From: Alphaproteobacteria bacterium
Lineage (GTDB): Bacteria > Pseudomonadota > Alphaproteobacteria > UBA9219 > RGZA01
Assembly (NCBI GenBank): GCA_021732145.1
Contig: JAKFVN010000017.1
Span: forward strand, 1 to 64,000
DNA: 64,000 nucleotides
Reading direction: 5' to 3'
The notes under the pieces are model-generated. The model searched no databases. It was not told the origin of the DNA and saw only the letters and a program-made list of their open reading frames with translations. A program made the translations under genes and the position numbers. Positions within the stretch are counted from its first letter, which is position 1. Each line of letters starts with the position of its first letter. Below are positions 51,121 through 59,844 of this stretch, piece by piece.

Positions 51121-51513
51121 TTAGTTTTGCTTCTGGTCAACATAGCGCGTGCAGTTCATTTCGCACTTGTTGCCTTCATCGCCTGATTTCTTCACGCAGC
51201 AAACTGCCCATACGTTAAAGCCGCTTTGGTTTTTAACGGCACGGTCTGACAATACGCAATTTTCGTATTCGCCGCTTAAGCGGAAATTCGACATCACATT
51301 TTCATTGATATTAAAGCGCTGAGCAATGCATGAATTTGCAGCAGCAATGATTTCGGACTGGCTGGTTTTTAATTGGTCGCACTCAAAGCTTGCTTCCGTG
51401 CAATAGGATGTACCCATTTGGATGGCAGATTTTGTAAAGTCGCCATCAGCCTTCGCAGTGTTTGAAAGACCAACAATCAATGCAAGAGCTAGTAATAGAT
51501 GTGTGAAGCGCAT
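51121..51513 (-). CDS. small exported Cys-rich protein of unknown function
   Basis: 130 residues; GGAG six bases before ATG. Signal peptide (MRFTHLLLALALIVGL, cleaved after AKA). Eight Cys in the mature part (SYCTEASFECDQ, NSCIAQ, ENCVLS, AVCCVKK, KCEMNC), probably four disulfides. It is the only minus-strand gene between the two pilus loci. Function unknown; a periplasmic or secreted stress or interaction protein is possible. Confidence 0.72.
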   Translation of the reverse strand: MRFTHLLLALALIVGLSNTAKADGDFTKSAIQMGTSYCTEASFECDQLKTSQSEIIAAANSCIAQRFNINENVMSNFRLSGEYENCVLSDRAVKNQSGFNVWAVCCVKKSGDEGNKCEMNCTRYVDQKQN

Positions 51514-52084
51514 AGGGATCTCCAGAAAAGTTCTAATACTATCTATAAGAACAGTTTCTTAACAAAATATAAAGGCCAAATGAGGGCGAAAACAGGCGGT
51601 TTCGTGAGGCATTGCCTATTCCTTATGCGTTATTTTATCAAGACTCCGCGATAGAAGTCAGGCCGAGTAGTTTATTTGCGGGTGGATTGCCCGATTTATA
51701 TCAGGGTTTTGACAGATGTTTTTACGGACAAAAATCCGGAAAACTGCAAAGAAGTTGCAGCCAATGTTTTATTCAAAATGAATCGTTAAGTACGTTGCGT
51801 GGTGCATTGCATTTTAGGCGTCATTTCAAACTAACCGGTCTAATGCATGGCCGCGAACAGGCACTTTTGCAAATGCTGGAATTACAGCTGACTAGGCAAT
51901 TTTGGGTGCAAAGCACACCAAGATTGCATCAAGTTTTATCAAAAAATCCAATCAATCTGCCGCTAGTTTTCATCGAAAACTGCTTGGGTACTAACCAGTT
52001 TCATTTACTGATGCTTAAACGAAGAAGCGCTAAATTTAGTCCATCGCCGGAATACCCCGGTATGTTTTACGGAGGAAGTATATT
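51514..52084. other. 570-bp region upstream of the Flp pilin gene
   Basis: No convincing gene. An open frame runs 51612-52088 from TTG, but it lacks a ribosome site, hydrophobic pattern or family features and ends inside the pilin start. GANTC sites lie at 51642 and 51780. The strong pilin promoter and a long leader probably sit here; GGAGG at 52071 is the pilin ribosome site. Confidence 0.4.
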
Positions 52085-52264
52085 ATGAAAAATTTAATCG
52101 CACGCTTTATTAAAAATGAATCTGGCGCAACCGCTATCGAATACGGCCTGATTGCAGCCCTCATTTCAGTTGTGATGGTAAGCGTTCTCGTAGCCCTTGG
52201 ACCTGAAATCAAAGCAACATTCCAAGACGTGCAAACCAATCTCGCAAGCCGCTCATCGCTCTAA
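52085..52264 (+). CDS. Flp-type pilin of the Tad pilus
   Basis: 59 residues. MKNLIARFIKNESGATAIEY is the Flp leader, with cleavage expected after the Gly of ESG and the conserved Glu-Tyr pair (IEYGLIAALISVVMVSVLV) in the spine. GGAGG precedes the start. It is the main Tad pilus fibre subunit. First gene of the cpa/tad cluster; prepilin peptidase CpaA follows 120 bp later, after a strong hairpin. Confidence 0.95.
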   Translation: MKNLIARFIKNESGATAIEYGLIAALISVVMVSVLVALGPEIKATFQDVQTNLASRSSL

Positions 52265-52298
52265 ACAGGCGAGAAAGCTCTTCCCCGTGTATCCAAGT

Positions 52299-52319
52299 GG
52301 GCACCCGTCAAGGGTGCCC
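52299..52319 (+). terminator. hairpin between the pilin gene and cpaA
   Basis: GGGCACCC (52299-52306), loop GTCAA, GGGTGCCC (52312-52319). No U-tract follows, so it is better read as an mRNA-stabilising or attenuating hairpin that keeps pilin mRNA abundant while limiting read-through to cpaA. Confidence 0.55.
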
Positions 52320-52384
52320 GCAGGATGCAAGGAGCGAAATCCTAAACGGGAAGCTAGCTTATTTCTTGAAAGGTTTGTTGGGTT

Positions 52385-52909
52385 ATGTCTGATCCACTCA
52401 TCATCGATAAAAGTTTCCTGCACGATGGTGTTCTCATCATTGCCGCGATTGCCATGTTGGTTGCCGCGCTCAGTGATATCAAGAAGCTGATTATCTCTAA
52501 CCGGATATGCTTGTTTCTTGTCGGATTGTTTCCGCTTTACGTGTTGACGGCGCCGCATGAAATCATGTGGTTGCATCATGTACTCATCGCGGGTGCGGTT
52601 TTGGTCATTGGCTTTGCCATGTTTACGATGAATTTTCTTGGCGGCGGCGATGTGAAAATGCTGGCTGCTGTATCGCTGTGGGCGGGCCCGAAAATGATAG
52701 CAACGTTGTTGCTGTTTACATCTTTTGCCGGCGGATTGCTTGCGCTGGCGTTTGCGGTGGCGGCATTATACCGTTCGCGCATTTTAAAGATTGAAGCGAA
52801 AACCGAGACGAATGAATTAATTCCCTGGCATAAAACCCCAGTTCCTTATGGCGTAGCAATAGCATGCGGCGGAGTGACCGCATTATTTATGATGTCCCAA
52901 GCTGTCTAG
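52385..52909 (+). CDS. cpaA: CpaA/TadV prepilin peptidase (A24 family)
   Basis: 174 residues, polytopic. The two catalytic Asp are in SDIKKLIISNR (about residue 34) and FLGGGDVKMLAA. It cuts Flp prepilin in the inner membrane. It is the only A24 peptidase gene in the window, so it may also serve the IVb prepilins. Typical short TadV size without the N-methylase domain. Confidence 0.92.
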   Translation: MSDPLIIDKSFLHDGVLIIAAIAMLVAALSDIKKLIISNRICLFLVGLFPLYVLTAPHEIMWLHHVLIAGAVLVIGFAMFTMNFLGGGDVKMLAAVSLWAGPKMIATLLLFTSFAGGLLALAFAVAALYRSRILKIEAKTETNELIPWHKTPVPYGVAIACGGVTALFMMSQAV

Positions 52910-52946
52910 CTTTTAGGGCCATCGATTTTTATAAAACGAGGATGCT

Positions 52947-53819
52947 ATGACCAGTCGTCGCACGATATTTCTTGCGCTTGCTATTATTATGGGCCTGGGC
53001 ACCATGATGATGATGCGCAGCGCCATGAGCAACAAAACCGTTGCCGTCAACAATACAAATCAGATTTTGGTAGCTGCTGCCGATGTGCCAGCTGGCCAGT
53101 TCATTCAGCAGCAGCATGTGCGCTGGCAGGCATGGGCACCTGAACACACCACCCAAGCTTTCATCAAAAATGCACCAACCGAAAAACTGGATAGTTATAT
53201 CGGCGCGGTGGTGCGCCAAGGCATTCGTGCAGGCGAACCGATTTTGAAAGGCCAGTTGGTCAAGCCGCAAGAACGCGGATTTTTGGCCGCGGTATTAGAT
53301 GGCGGTAAGCGCGCCATTGCCGTGCCCATTACCAACGTCACGGGCATTGCAGGCTTTGTGTTCCCCGGCGACCGCATCGATTTAATCCTGACACACTCCA
53401 TCCGTTCACAAGATGATGACAAGGTCAATCAACGCCGCGCGAGTATGACGGTGGTAAAAGATGTGCGCGTATTGGCGCTTGACCAAGACGCCAATGATCA
53501 AGGTGAAGCCAAAGCCAAAGTTGCCAAGGTTGCAACATTGGAAGTAACGCCAAAGCAGGCTGAAGTACTGACCCTTGCGCTACAGCTTGGAACGATCTCG
53601 CTCTCCTTGCGCAGCATTGCACAAGACACCACACCAGATGGAAAACCATTGGCGGAGTCCGTTGCGTTTGAAAAAGACCAGCTTACGCTGGACAGTGAAG
53701 TGAGCCAGATTATCCCGCGCCCGGATGATCATTCGCTGGTATCGGGTCAAATCGTGCAGGTCTTGCGCGGTAGCAAAGCCAGAACCGAAGAAAACTTCGA
53801 CGATTCTAAAAAGAATTAG
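52947..53819 (+). CDS. cpaB: CpaB/RcpC pilus assembly protein
   Basis: 290 residues: N-terminal anchor (TIFLALAIIMGLGTMMMM), SAF domain (ILVAAADVPAGQFIQQQHV) and the CpaB domain with AVPITNVTGIAGFVFPGDRI, VDLILTHS-like text and TLEVTPKQAEVLTLALQLG. A periplasmic partner of the CpaC secretin in Tad pili. Operon with cpaA (37 bp) and cpaC (180 bp). Confidence 0.93.
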   Translation: MTSRRTIFLALAIIMGLGTMMMMRSAMSNKTVAVNNTNQILVAAADVPAGQFIQQQHVRWQAWAPEHTTQAFIKNAPTEKLDSYIGAVVRQGIRAGEPILKGQLVKPQERGFLAAVLDGGKRAIAVPITNVTGIAGFVFPGDRIDLILTHSIRSQDDDKVNQRRASMTVVKDVRVLALDQDANDQGEAKAKVAKVATLEVTPKQAEVLTLALQLGTISLSLRSIAQDTTPDGKPLAESVAFEKDQLTLDSEVSQIIPRPDDHSLVSGQIVQVLRGSKARTEENFDDSKKN

Positions 53820-53999
53820 TTTCTGAAAATTTGTTTCACCCATGGAGTGGTTTGTGCGCGGTTTTTTCGCGCGCAAACCATAGTCATGCAGCGTATCATT
53901 TTTATCTCAAGGATACACAAGGTTTGTTTCGTATCAAGAACAATGCTGCCGCAATATTAGTAATGAATTCTAGAGGAACTGGCTTTACATTAGCGACCC

Positions 54000-55382
54000 A
54001 TGAAATCTGCGCTTCTATCCTTATTGCTCGCTTTTGCTTTCATCATGTCGCCCATTACGGGCGTGCGTGCCGAGGAAGAGCCATTGGTCCTCAGCATCGA
54101 CCACAGCGAGAATATTAAGCTGCAGGAACCCGCAGACACCGTATTTATTGCCAGCCCCGATATTGCTGATGTGCAGGTGGTTGCGCCAACCGTTATCACC
54201 ATTTATGGCCGCAAGCAGGGCGAAACCTCGGTTACCGCCAGCAAGAAAGACGGCACCATTTTGCTGAAACGCCGCATTGTGGTGGATCAGGATTTGGGCA
54301 AATTGCAAAACGTGCTGGGCAGCATGCCAAAGATAAAGGCATTGCCGGTTCCGGGCGGTATCGTATTAAAGGGTGAGGCATCGTCATCTAGAGAAGCAGC
54401 GGATGCGCAGCGCATCGCCAGAAAATTCCTTGGCAATGATAAGGAAGAAGTTATCAATCATCTGCGCCTGAAGAATGATGAGCAAATTCAATTACGCGTA
54501 CGCGTTGCTGAGGTTAGCAAAAACATCAGCAAGACATTTGGCATCAACTGGGACACCATCAGCCTTGCTGGTGGCATTACGTTGGGTTTAAAGAGCGGCG
54601 CAAGTTTCCTTTCCGATGCTATTTTGCGTAACAGTAATGTAAGCAATGCCGCAGACCGTTATGCCCGCTCCAATGTCAATAACGGTATTTATGCCGGCTA
54701 TAATGGCAATGGCTATGCGATGAACGGCTTGATTGATGCGCTGGCGCAAGATGGCCTAGTGACGCTGCTTGCCGAGCCAAATCTCACTGCAAAATCAGGT
54801 GAAACCGCAACCTTCCTTGCGGGGGGTGAATTTCCTGTTCCAGTGCCGCAGCAGAATGGTGCAATTACCATTACATTTAAACCATATGGCGTATCGCTGG
54901 CCTTTACCCCAACCGTGCTGGGCAAAGACCGCATCTCCATCCAAGTTCGCCCGGAAGTGAGCGAGCTGACCACATCCGGTTCCATCTCGCTTAATAACAT
55001 TGCAATTCCTGCGCTGCTGACACGCCGCGCGGAAACGACGGTTGAACTTGGCAGTGGTCAAAGCTTTGCCATCGGCGGCCTTATCCGCAGCTATCAGAAT
55101 AACGACGTTTCCAAATATCCATTCCTTGGCGATATACCCGTGCTGGGTGCCTTATTCACGTCCACGCGCTTTCGCAACAGCGAAACCGAGCTTGTGATTA
55201 TCGTAACGCCATATCTTGTGAAACCATCATCTGAACAATTGGCCGCCCCAACCGATGGTTATGCGCCAGCAAACGATGTTGATCGCATCCTGCTTGGCAA
55301 GACCTATTCCAACAGTGTTCCTAACGAGCCAAGAAACATGGGCGAGATTTTGCAAGGCCCAGTTGGCTATAGCGCGGAGTAG
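54000..55382 (+). CDS. cpaC: CpaC/RcpA secretin of the Tad pilus
   Basis: 460 residues. Signal peptide (LLLAFAFIMSPITGVRAE), N0 and BON-type domains (IADVQVVAPTVITIYGRKQG), then the secretin domain: RVRVAEVSKNISKTFGINWD, LTAKSGETATFLAGGEFPVP and VPVLGALFTSTRFRNSETEL. It forms the outer-membrane pore of the Tad pilus. Second secretin gene in the window besides pilN. Confidence 0.95.
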   Translation: MKSALLSLLLAFAFIMSPITGVRAEEEPLVLSIDHSENIKLQEPADTVFIASPDIADVQVVAPTVITIYGRKQGETSVTASKKDGTILLKRRIVVDQDLGKLQNVLGSMPKIKALPVPGGIVLKGEASSSREAADAQRIARKFLGNDKEEVINHLRLKNDEQIQLRVRVAEVSKNISKTFGINWDTISLAGGITLGLKSGASFLSDAILRNSNVSNAADRYARSNVNNGIYAGYNGNGYAMNGLIDALAQDGLVTLLAEPNLTAKSGETATFLAGGEFPVPVPQQNGAITITFKPYGVSLAFTPTVLGKDRISIQVRPEVSELTTSGSISLNNIAIPALLTRRAETTVELGSGQSFAIGGLIRSYQNNDVSKYPFLGDIPVLGALFTSTRFRNSETELVIIVTPYLVKPSSEQLAAPTDGYAPANDVDRILLGKTYSNSVPNEPRNMGEILQGPVGYSAE

Positions 55383-55384
55383 GC

Positions 55385-55771
55385 ATGATGAAATCATATC
55401 TCTCATCTGTTTTACTGGCTTTATGCCTCATGCTTGGCGGCTGCTTTGATGCAACCCAGGCGCGTCCCAACCACGCGGTTTCCGTGATTGCCAACCCCGA
55501 AAAAGGCGGCAAGCTGGTTGCGGTTTCAAAGCCATGCCCGGCGTGGAACAAGAATACGCTGGATGGTTTGGATAATCAGTTCGCGTCGAACTTTGGCTGT
55601 GCGGATATGTATAACCTTGGCAAGATGATTGCCGATCCAAAAGACCTGCTGCATGGCCAGCCGCTGGGCGAGGCCGATGCGGCATCCGGCGTTCTTGGCA
55701 TTGAGCGTTATCGCTCTGACAAGAAAAAAGAATTAATCAATCCTAAAGAAATCAACGCCACCGGTAAGTAA
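55385..55771 (+). CDS. cpaD: CpaD-like lipoprotein of the Tad pilus
   Basis: 128 residues with a lipoprotein signal (LLALCLMLGGC, Cys20). Conserved CpaD features: PCPAWN, FGCADMYNLGKMIADPKDLL and IERYRSDKK at the end. It is shorter than the typical CpaD (about 200 residues), with the N-terminal half reduced. Two bases after cpaC. Probably assists the secretin. Confidence 0.85.
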   Translation: MMKSYLSSVLLALCLMLGGCFDATQARPNHAVSVIANPEKGGKLVAVSKPCPAWNKNTLDGLDNQFASNFGCADMYNLGKMIADPKDLLHGQPLGEADAASGVLGIERYRSDKKKELINPKEINATGK

Positions 55772-55989
55772 TGCGGTGTGTTTTGACGGATTATGGCGGC
55801 CTAGCTTCCGATAGTGATAACGCACGCGGAATGATAACGCAGGGCTAAGTGTTTATTAGCAAAACTGTGGTGTTTTAAAGGGATAGGACTCGTTTTCCCT
55901 TTCCAGAGCAGATCGCAATTAGGAGTTCAATACCAAAAGTTTAGTTGCGTTTGCCTGCTTGGTACAAATTTGGTGGTTTGTTTTTTATC
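55772..55989. other. 218-bp gap between cpaD and cpaE
   Basis: Contains AAAGGGA (55877-55883) and TCCCTTT (55896-55902), a 7-bp inverted repeat, with a GANTC (55887) inside its loop. Possibly an internal promoter or leader for cpaE. No gene seen. Confidence 0.35.
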
Positions 55990-57210
55990 ATGCATGAAGA
56001 ATTTATGGGCTTCGTAAGTGACGAAGCCTCCTATCGCATCGCGCGCAGCGTTGCAGAAGCACGGGGATGGCCTGCCGCTGTTGTACAGCAGGGTGGTCTC
56101 GACATGCTTGCTGACATGCTGGAAAACCATGCGCCGCCAAAAATCCTGCTGCTGGATTTAGATGCCGAGCCTGATGTGCTGCAGGCAGCCAACCGTGCAA
56201 TCAATCTGTGCGGCCCGGATTCGCAGATTATCTTTTTAGCCAAGCATAACGACATCACGCTGTACCGCCAATTCATCCAATTGGGCGCTGCCGATTATCT
56301 GGTAAAACCGCTTAGCGAAGATGTGCTGGTTCAGGCCATCATCAATACCTCCAAACCAAAGCGCAGCGCAGAGCCGGTTGATAAGGAATTGCATAGCAGC
56401 AAAATTGTTGCGGTGATTGGAACGCGTGGCGGTGTTGGCGTGACAACCGTGGCTGTAAACCTGTCATGGATTTTATCGCAGCAACTCAATCAGCAAGTTG
56501 GCCTTGTTGATTTGGATATGCAATTTGGCAGCACGGCGCTTGCACTTGACCGTGAACCCGGCCGCGGCATGCGTTCCGCACTTGAAAACCCAGAACGTTT
56601 GGATGGCTTGCTGATTGCCAGCTCTATGGTGCAGCATAATGACAAATTCTCGATTTTATGCGCGGAAGATACGCTTGATACGCCTTTCCATTTTGATGGC
56701 GATGCAACGCTGGGCCTTTTAAAGCCTATTCGCGGCGATTTTGATATGCTGCTGGTGGATATGCCGCGCCACCATATCTCCGCGCAAAAGACATTGCTTA
56801 ACGAAGCGCATGCGGTGCTGATTGTTGCTGATTTAACCTTGGCATCGCTGCGTGATGCACGCCGCATTCGTGCCTATCTAAAAAACCTTCGCCCTGATTT
56901 GATGCCTATCCTCATCGTCAACCATGTGGGTGACAGCCCGTATTCAACCATCGACCAGCCAACCTTTGAAAAAAATCTGGAAGCTAAGATTGATCTGGTA
57001 TTGCCGGAAGATATTAAAACCGCAAAACAGGCCGCGAATTTAGGAAAGCCATTTGTTTCGGTTGCTGCCGAAGCGCCGATTACCAAGGCGCTGATTATGC
57101 TGGCGCGCAATTTATCGGGCCAGAAAGAAACCAGAAAGCAAGACACAAAAGGCAAATCATTATTCCAGGGGTTGCTTGGCAACAAACCAACCAAACCCGC
57201 AACCAAATAG
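55990..57210 (+). CDS. cpaE: CpaE/TadZ localisation ATPase-like protein
   Basis: 406 residues from ATG 55990; ATG 56005 is an alternative. N-terminal receiver-like domain (ILLLDLDAEPDVLQAANRA, LGAADYLVKPLSEDVLV), then a MinD/ParA-like domain. Its P-loop is GTRGGVGVTTVAVN (about 143-156), where the usual GK is GV. DMLLVDMPRH follows. CpaE proteins place the Tad machine at the cell pole. The altered P-loop is common in this family, so weak or no ATP hydrolysis is likely. Confidence 0.92.
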   Translation: MHEEFMGFVSDEASYRIARSVAEARGWPAAVVQQGGLDMLADMLENHAPPKILLLDLDAEPDVLQAANRAINLCGPDSQIIFLAKHNDITLYRQFIQLGAADYLVKPLSEDVLVQAIINTSKPKRSAEPVDKELHSSKIVAVIGTRGGVGVTTVAVNLSWILSQQLNQQVGLVDLDMQFGSTALALDREPGRGMRSALENPERLDGLLIASSMVQHNDKFSILCAEDTLDTPFHFDGDATLGLLKPIRGDFDMLLVDMPRHHISAQKTLLNEAHAVLIVADLTLASLRDARRIRAYLKNLRPDLMPILIVNHVGDSPYSTIDQPTFEKNLEAKIDLVLPEDIKTAKQAANLGKPFVSVAAEAPITKALIMLARNLSGQKETRKQDTKGKSLFQGLLGNKPTKPATK

Positions 57211-57221
57211 GCTAGGCTGAT

Positions 57222-58844
57222 ATGGTTCAACCACCGCACACCATGCCAAGTTTACGGGACAAGTATATGCCCGAACTGGTTGCGCGCATCAGCCATACCG
57301 ATGCACAGAAAATGAAGCGCGGTGATTTGGCGCTGGCGGTGCGTTCATTCGTTGGCGAATGGCTGGCACGTGATGGCGAAAATGTTGATTTGCTGTTGCA
57401 GCGCGATTTAGTCACAGCGCTTATCAATACGATTTTATCAAGGCAAGGTGCCAGCATCATGCCGCATGAAGCTTTGCATGCGCCTGTTTCAGCGCCGATA
57501 GCTACATCGGTGCCTGCCAACGTGCCAACGGAAACGATGGCATATGAAAGGCCAGCGGTTTTAGAAACGCCGCGTTCTACATCGCTGCGTGCAACCGTGC
57601 AGGTCATTAAGGACAGCATTCAGCCGTTGTTGATGGATAGAATAGACGCGTCCGCAGCTGCAAAGATGACGCGCGATGATTTGAGCCGTGATTTAACCGG
57701 CGTTGTCAGCGAATTATTGACTGAACAGAAAACGCCATTATCCGGCAGCGAACGCCAAGAACTGGTTACCAGTTTGCTTGATGACATGTTGGGTCTTGGC
57801 CCGCTTGAACCATTGCTGGCTGATGAAACCATCAGCGAAGTCATGGTGAATGGCGCAAAACAGATCTGGATTGAGCAAAAAGGCCGTCTGACTTTAACCG
57901 ATGTGCATTTCCGCGATAATGCGCATGTGCTGTCGGTGGCACAGCGTATTGTGAATGCGATTGGCCGCCGTGTAGATGAATCAAGCCCGTTATGCGATGC
58001 GCGTTTGGCGGATGGCAGCCGTGTAAACATCATCATCCCGCCGCTGGCAATTGATGGCCCGGCGATTACCATTCGTAAGTTCTCCAAGAAAAAGATTACG
58101 CTGGATGTAATGGAAAAATTTGGCTCCATCAGCCCGCAAATGAAGAAGGTGCTGGAAATCGCTGGCCGCTGCCGCCTGAACATTCTTATTTCCGGTGGCA
58201 CGGGTTCCGGTAAAACCACGCTGCTGAATGCTATCTCAAAAATGATTGATAACAGCGAACGTATTGTCACGATTGAAGATGCGGCAGAACTGCAACTGCA
58301 ACAGCCGCACGTCGTGCGCCTTGAAACGCGTCCTGCGAATTTGGAAGGGCACGGCGAAATCAGCATGCGTGATTTGCTAAAAAACTCGCTGCGCATGCGC
58401 CCGGATCGCATCATCGTGGGTGAAACCCGCGGCGGTGAAGCGATTGATATGTTGCAAGCGATGAATACGGGCCATGACGGTTCGTTTTCCACGGTTCACG
58501 CCAACCGCCCGCGCGAAGCGCTGATGCGCCTTGAAAACATGGTGGGCCTGGCGGGTGTAAACTTGGCACCGCGCGCCATTCGTATGCAAATTGCCTCAGC
58601 GCTCGATATGATTGTGCAGGTCAGCCGCATGCGCGATGGTTCGCGCCGCGTGACCTATATTAGCGAAGTATTGGGCATGGAAGGCGATGTCGTCACCATG
58701 CAGGATTTATTCACCTGCGAGACCAAAGGTGAAGCGCCGGATGGCAAATTGAACGTTGAATTCATCAATCACGGCCTGCGACCGCACTTCCTACCCAAAG
58801 CGGCTTACTTCAATCTCGATAAGCAATTATTGGAGATTTTATGA
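57222..58844 (+). CDS. cpaF: CpaF/TadA pilus ATPase
   Basis: 540 residues. Walker A SGGTGSGKTTLLN at about 324-336, RMRPDRIIVGETRGGEAIDM (Walker B region) and DGSFSTVHANRPREALMRLE. It has about 110 extra N-terminal residues with a second copy of a helical pair: KYMPELVARISHTDAQKM and SIQPLLMDRIDASAAAKM are similar, at about 14 and 131. This suggests duplication of the N-terminal helical domain. Energises Tad pilus extension. Overlaps tadB by ATGA. Confidence 0.95.
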   Translation: MVQPPHTMPSLRDKYMPELVARISHTDAQKMKRGDLALAVRSFVGEWLARDGENVDLLLQRDLVTALINTILSRQGASIMPHEALHAPVSAPIATSVPANVPTETMAYERPAVLETPRSTSLRATVQVIKDSIQPLLMDRIDASAAAKMTRDDLSRDLTGVVSELLTEQKTPLSGSERQELVTSLLDDMLGLGPLEPLLADETISEVMVNGAKQIWIEQKGRLTLTDVHFRDNAHVLSVAQRIVNAIGRRVDESSPLCDARLADGSRVNIIIPPLAIDGPAITIRKFSKKKITLDVMEKFGSISPQMKKVLEIAGRCRLNILISGGTGSGKTTLLNAISKMIDNSERIVTIEDAAELQLQQPHVVRLETRPANLEGHGEISMRDLLKNSLRMRPDRIIVGETRGGEAIDMLQAMNTGHDGSFSTVHANRPREALMRLENMVGLAGVNLAPRAIRMQIASALDMIVQVSRMRDGSRRVTYISEVLGMEGDVVTMQDLFTCETKGEAPDGKLNVEFINHGLRPHFLPKAAYFNLDKQLLEIL

Positions 58845-59827
58845 ATCCGGATATGCTGATGATGCTGGGCGGCGGGGTTATCACCATCATTGTGCTGATA
58901 GTCGCATTGATGCCGGGCGGTGATAGCCAAACATTGGAAAAACGTATCAAGCGTGTTTCCGGCATGGAAGAAAAGCCAGAAAAAAAACAAGCAGCAGGGC
59001 CAAAAGTTGAACTAAAACGCAGCGTTAAGGACAGCGGCATTCCGTTTTTTGATAATTTTATCAAAACCGCGCTGCCAAATCCTGAAAAATTGCGTAACCG
59101 CCTTGCGCGCACGGGCATGCGCATGACCATCAGCGAGTATTTGCTGGTGACCGGATTGATGATTGGCATTTTCTTCATGCTGTTTCATGTCATTTTTGGC
59201 CAAAAGCTTTTGCCATCCACCTTGCTGTCGCTGATGCTGGGTATCTGGCTGCCGCATGTGTTTATTGGCATGAAGGGCAAGAAACGCTGCAAGGAATTCA
59301 TCAAATTTTTCCCTGAATCGATTGATGCGATGGTACGCGGCATCCGTTCCGGTCTTCCCATCAGCGAATCCATCAATGTGGTGGGCGACGAAATGCCAGA
59401 TCCTATTGGTTATGAATTCCGCACGATTAAGGATGCCGTGCGCATGGGTCGCAGCCTTGAAGATGCAATGTGGGATGTGGCAAAGCGGGTGGATGTTCCG
59501 GAATACCGTTATCTGATTATTGCGCTCGCCATTCAAAAGGAAACCGGCGGTAATTTAGGCGAAACGCTGGCCAATGTGAGCGAGGTATTGCGCAAGCGCC
59601 GCCAGATTAAGCTAAAAATCAAGGCTATGTCATCGGAAGCAAAAGCCAGTGCGATGATTTTAGGCGCATTGCCATTTATTGTATCCATTGTGCTTGGCCT
59701 GGTTGCAACCGAGTACATCATGCTTTTGTTCAATGACCCCCGCGGCAATATCCTGCTTGGCATCGCCTTTGGCATGCTTGGCTTTGGTATCTGGATTATG
59801 GCGCAGATGATTAATTTCGAAATCTGA
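58841..59827 (+). CDS. tadB: TadB inner-membrane platform protein
   Basis: 328 residues, GspF-related. N-terminal helix, TGMRMTISEYLLVTGLMIG, the cytoplasmic part with FFPESIDAMVRGIRSGLPIS and IQKETGGNLGETLANVSEVL, and C-terminal helices. Forms the inner-membrane base of the Tad pilus together with TadC. ATGA overlap with cpaF. Confidence 0.94.
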   Translation: MNPDMLMMLGGGVITIIVLIVALMPGGDSQTLEKRIKRVSGMEEKPEKKQAAGPKVELKRSVKDSGIPFFDNFIKTALPNPEKLRNRLARTGMRMTISEYLLVTGLMIGIFFMLFHVIFGQKLLPSTLLSLMLGIWLPHVFIGMKGKKRCKEFIKFFPESIDAMVRGIRSGLPISESINVVGDEMPDPIGYEFRTIKDAVRMGRSLEDAMWDVAKRVDVPEYRYLIIALAIQKETGGNLGETLANVSEVLRKRRQIKLKIKAMSSEAKASAMILGALPFIVSIVLGLVATEYIMLLFNDPRGNILLGIAFGMLGFGIWIMAQMINFEI

Positions 59828-59844
59828 TATCAGGATGACGTGCC

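Noticed and set aside
51612-52088. 158-codon open frame before the Flp pilin gene
   Set aside because: TTG start without a usable ribosome site, no signal, membrane or domain features, and it runs into the pilin start. Treated as leader DNA.
55771-55848. 25-codon frame after cpaD
   Set aside because: No ribosome site and no features; too short to support.
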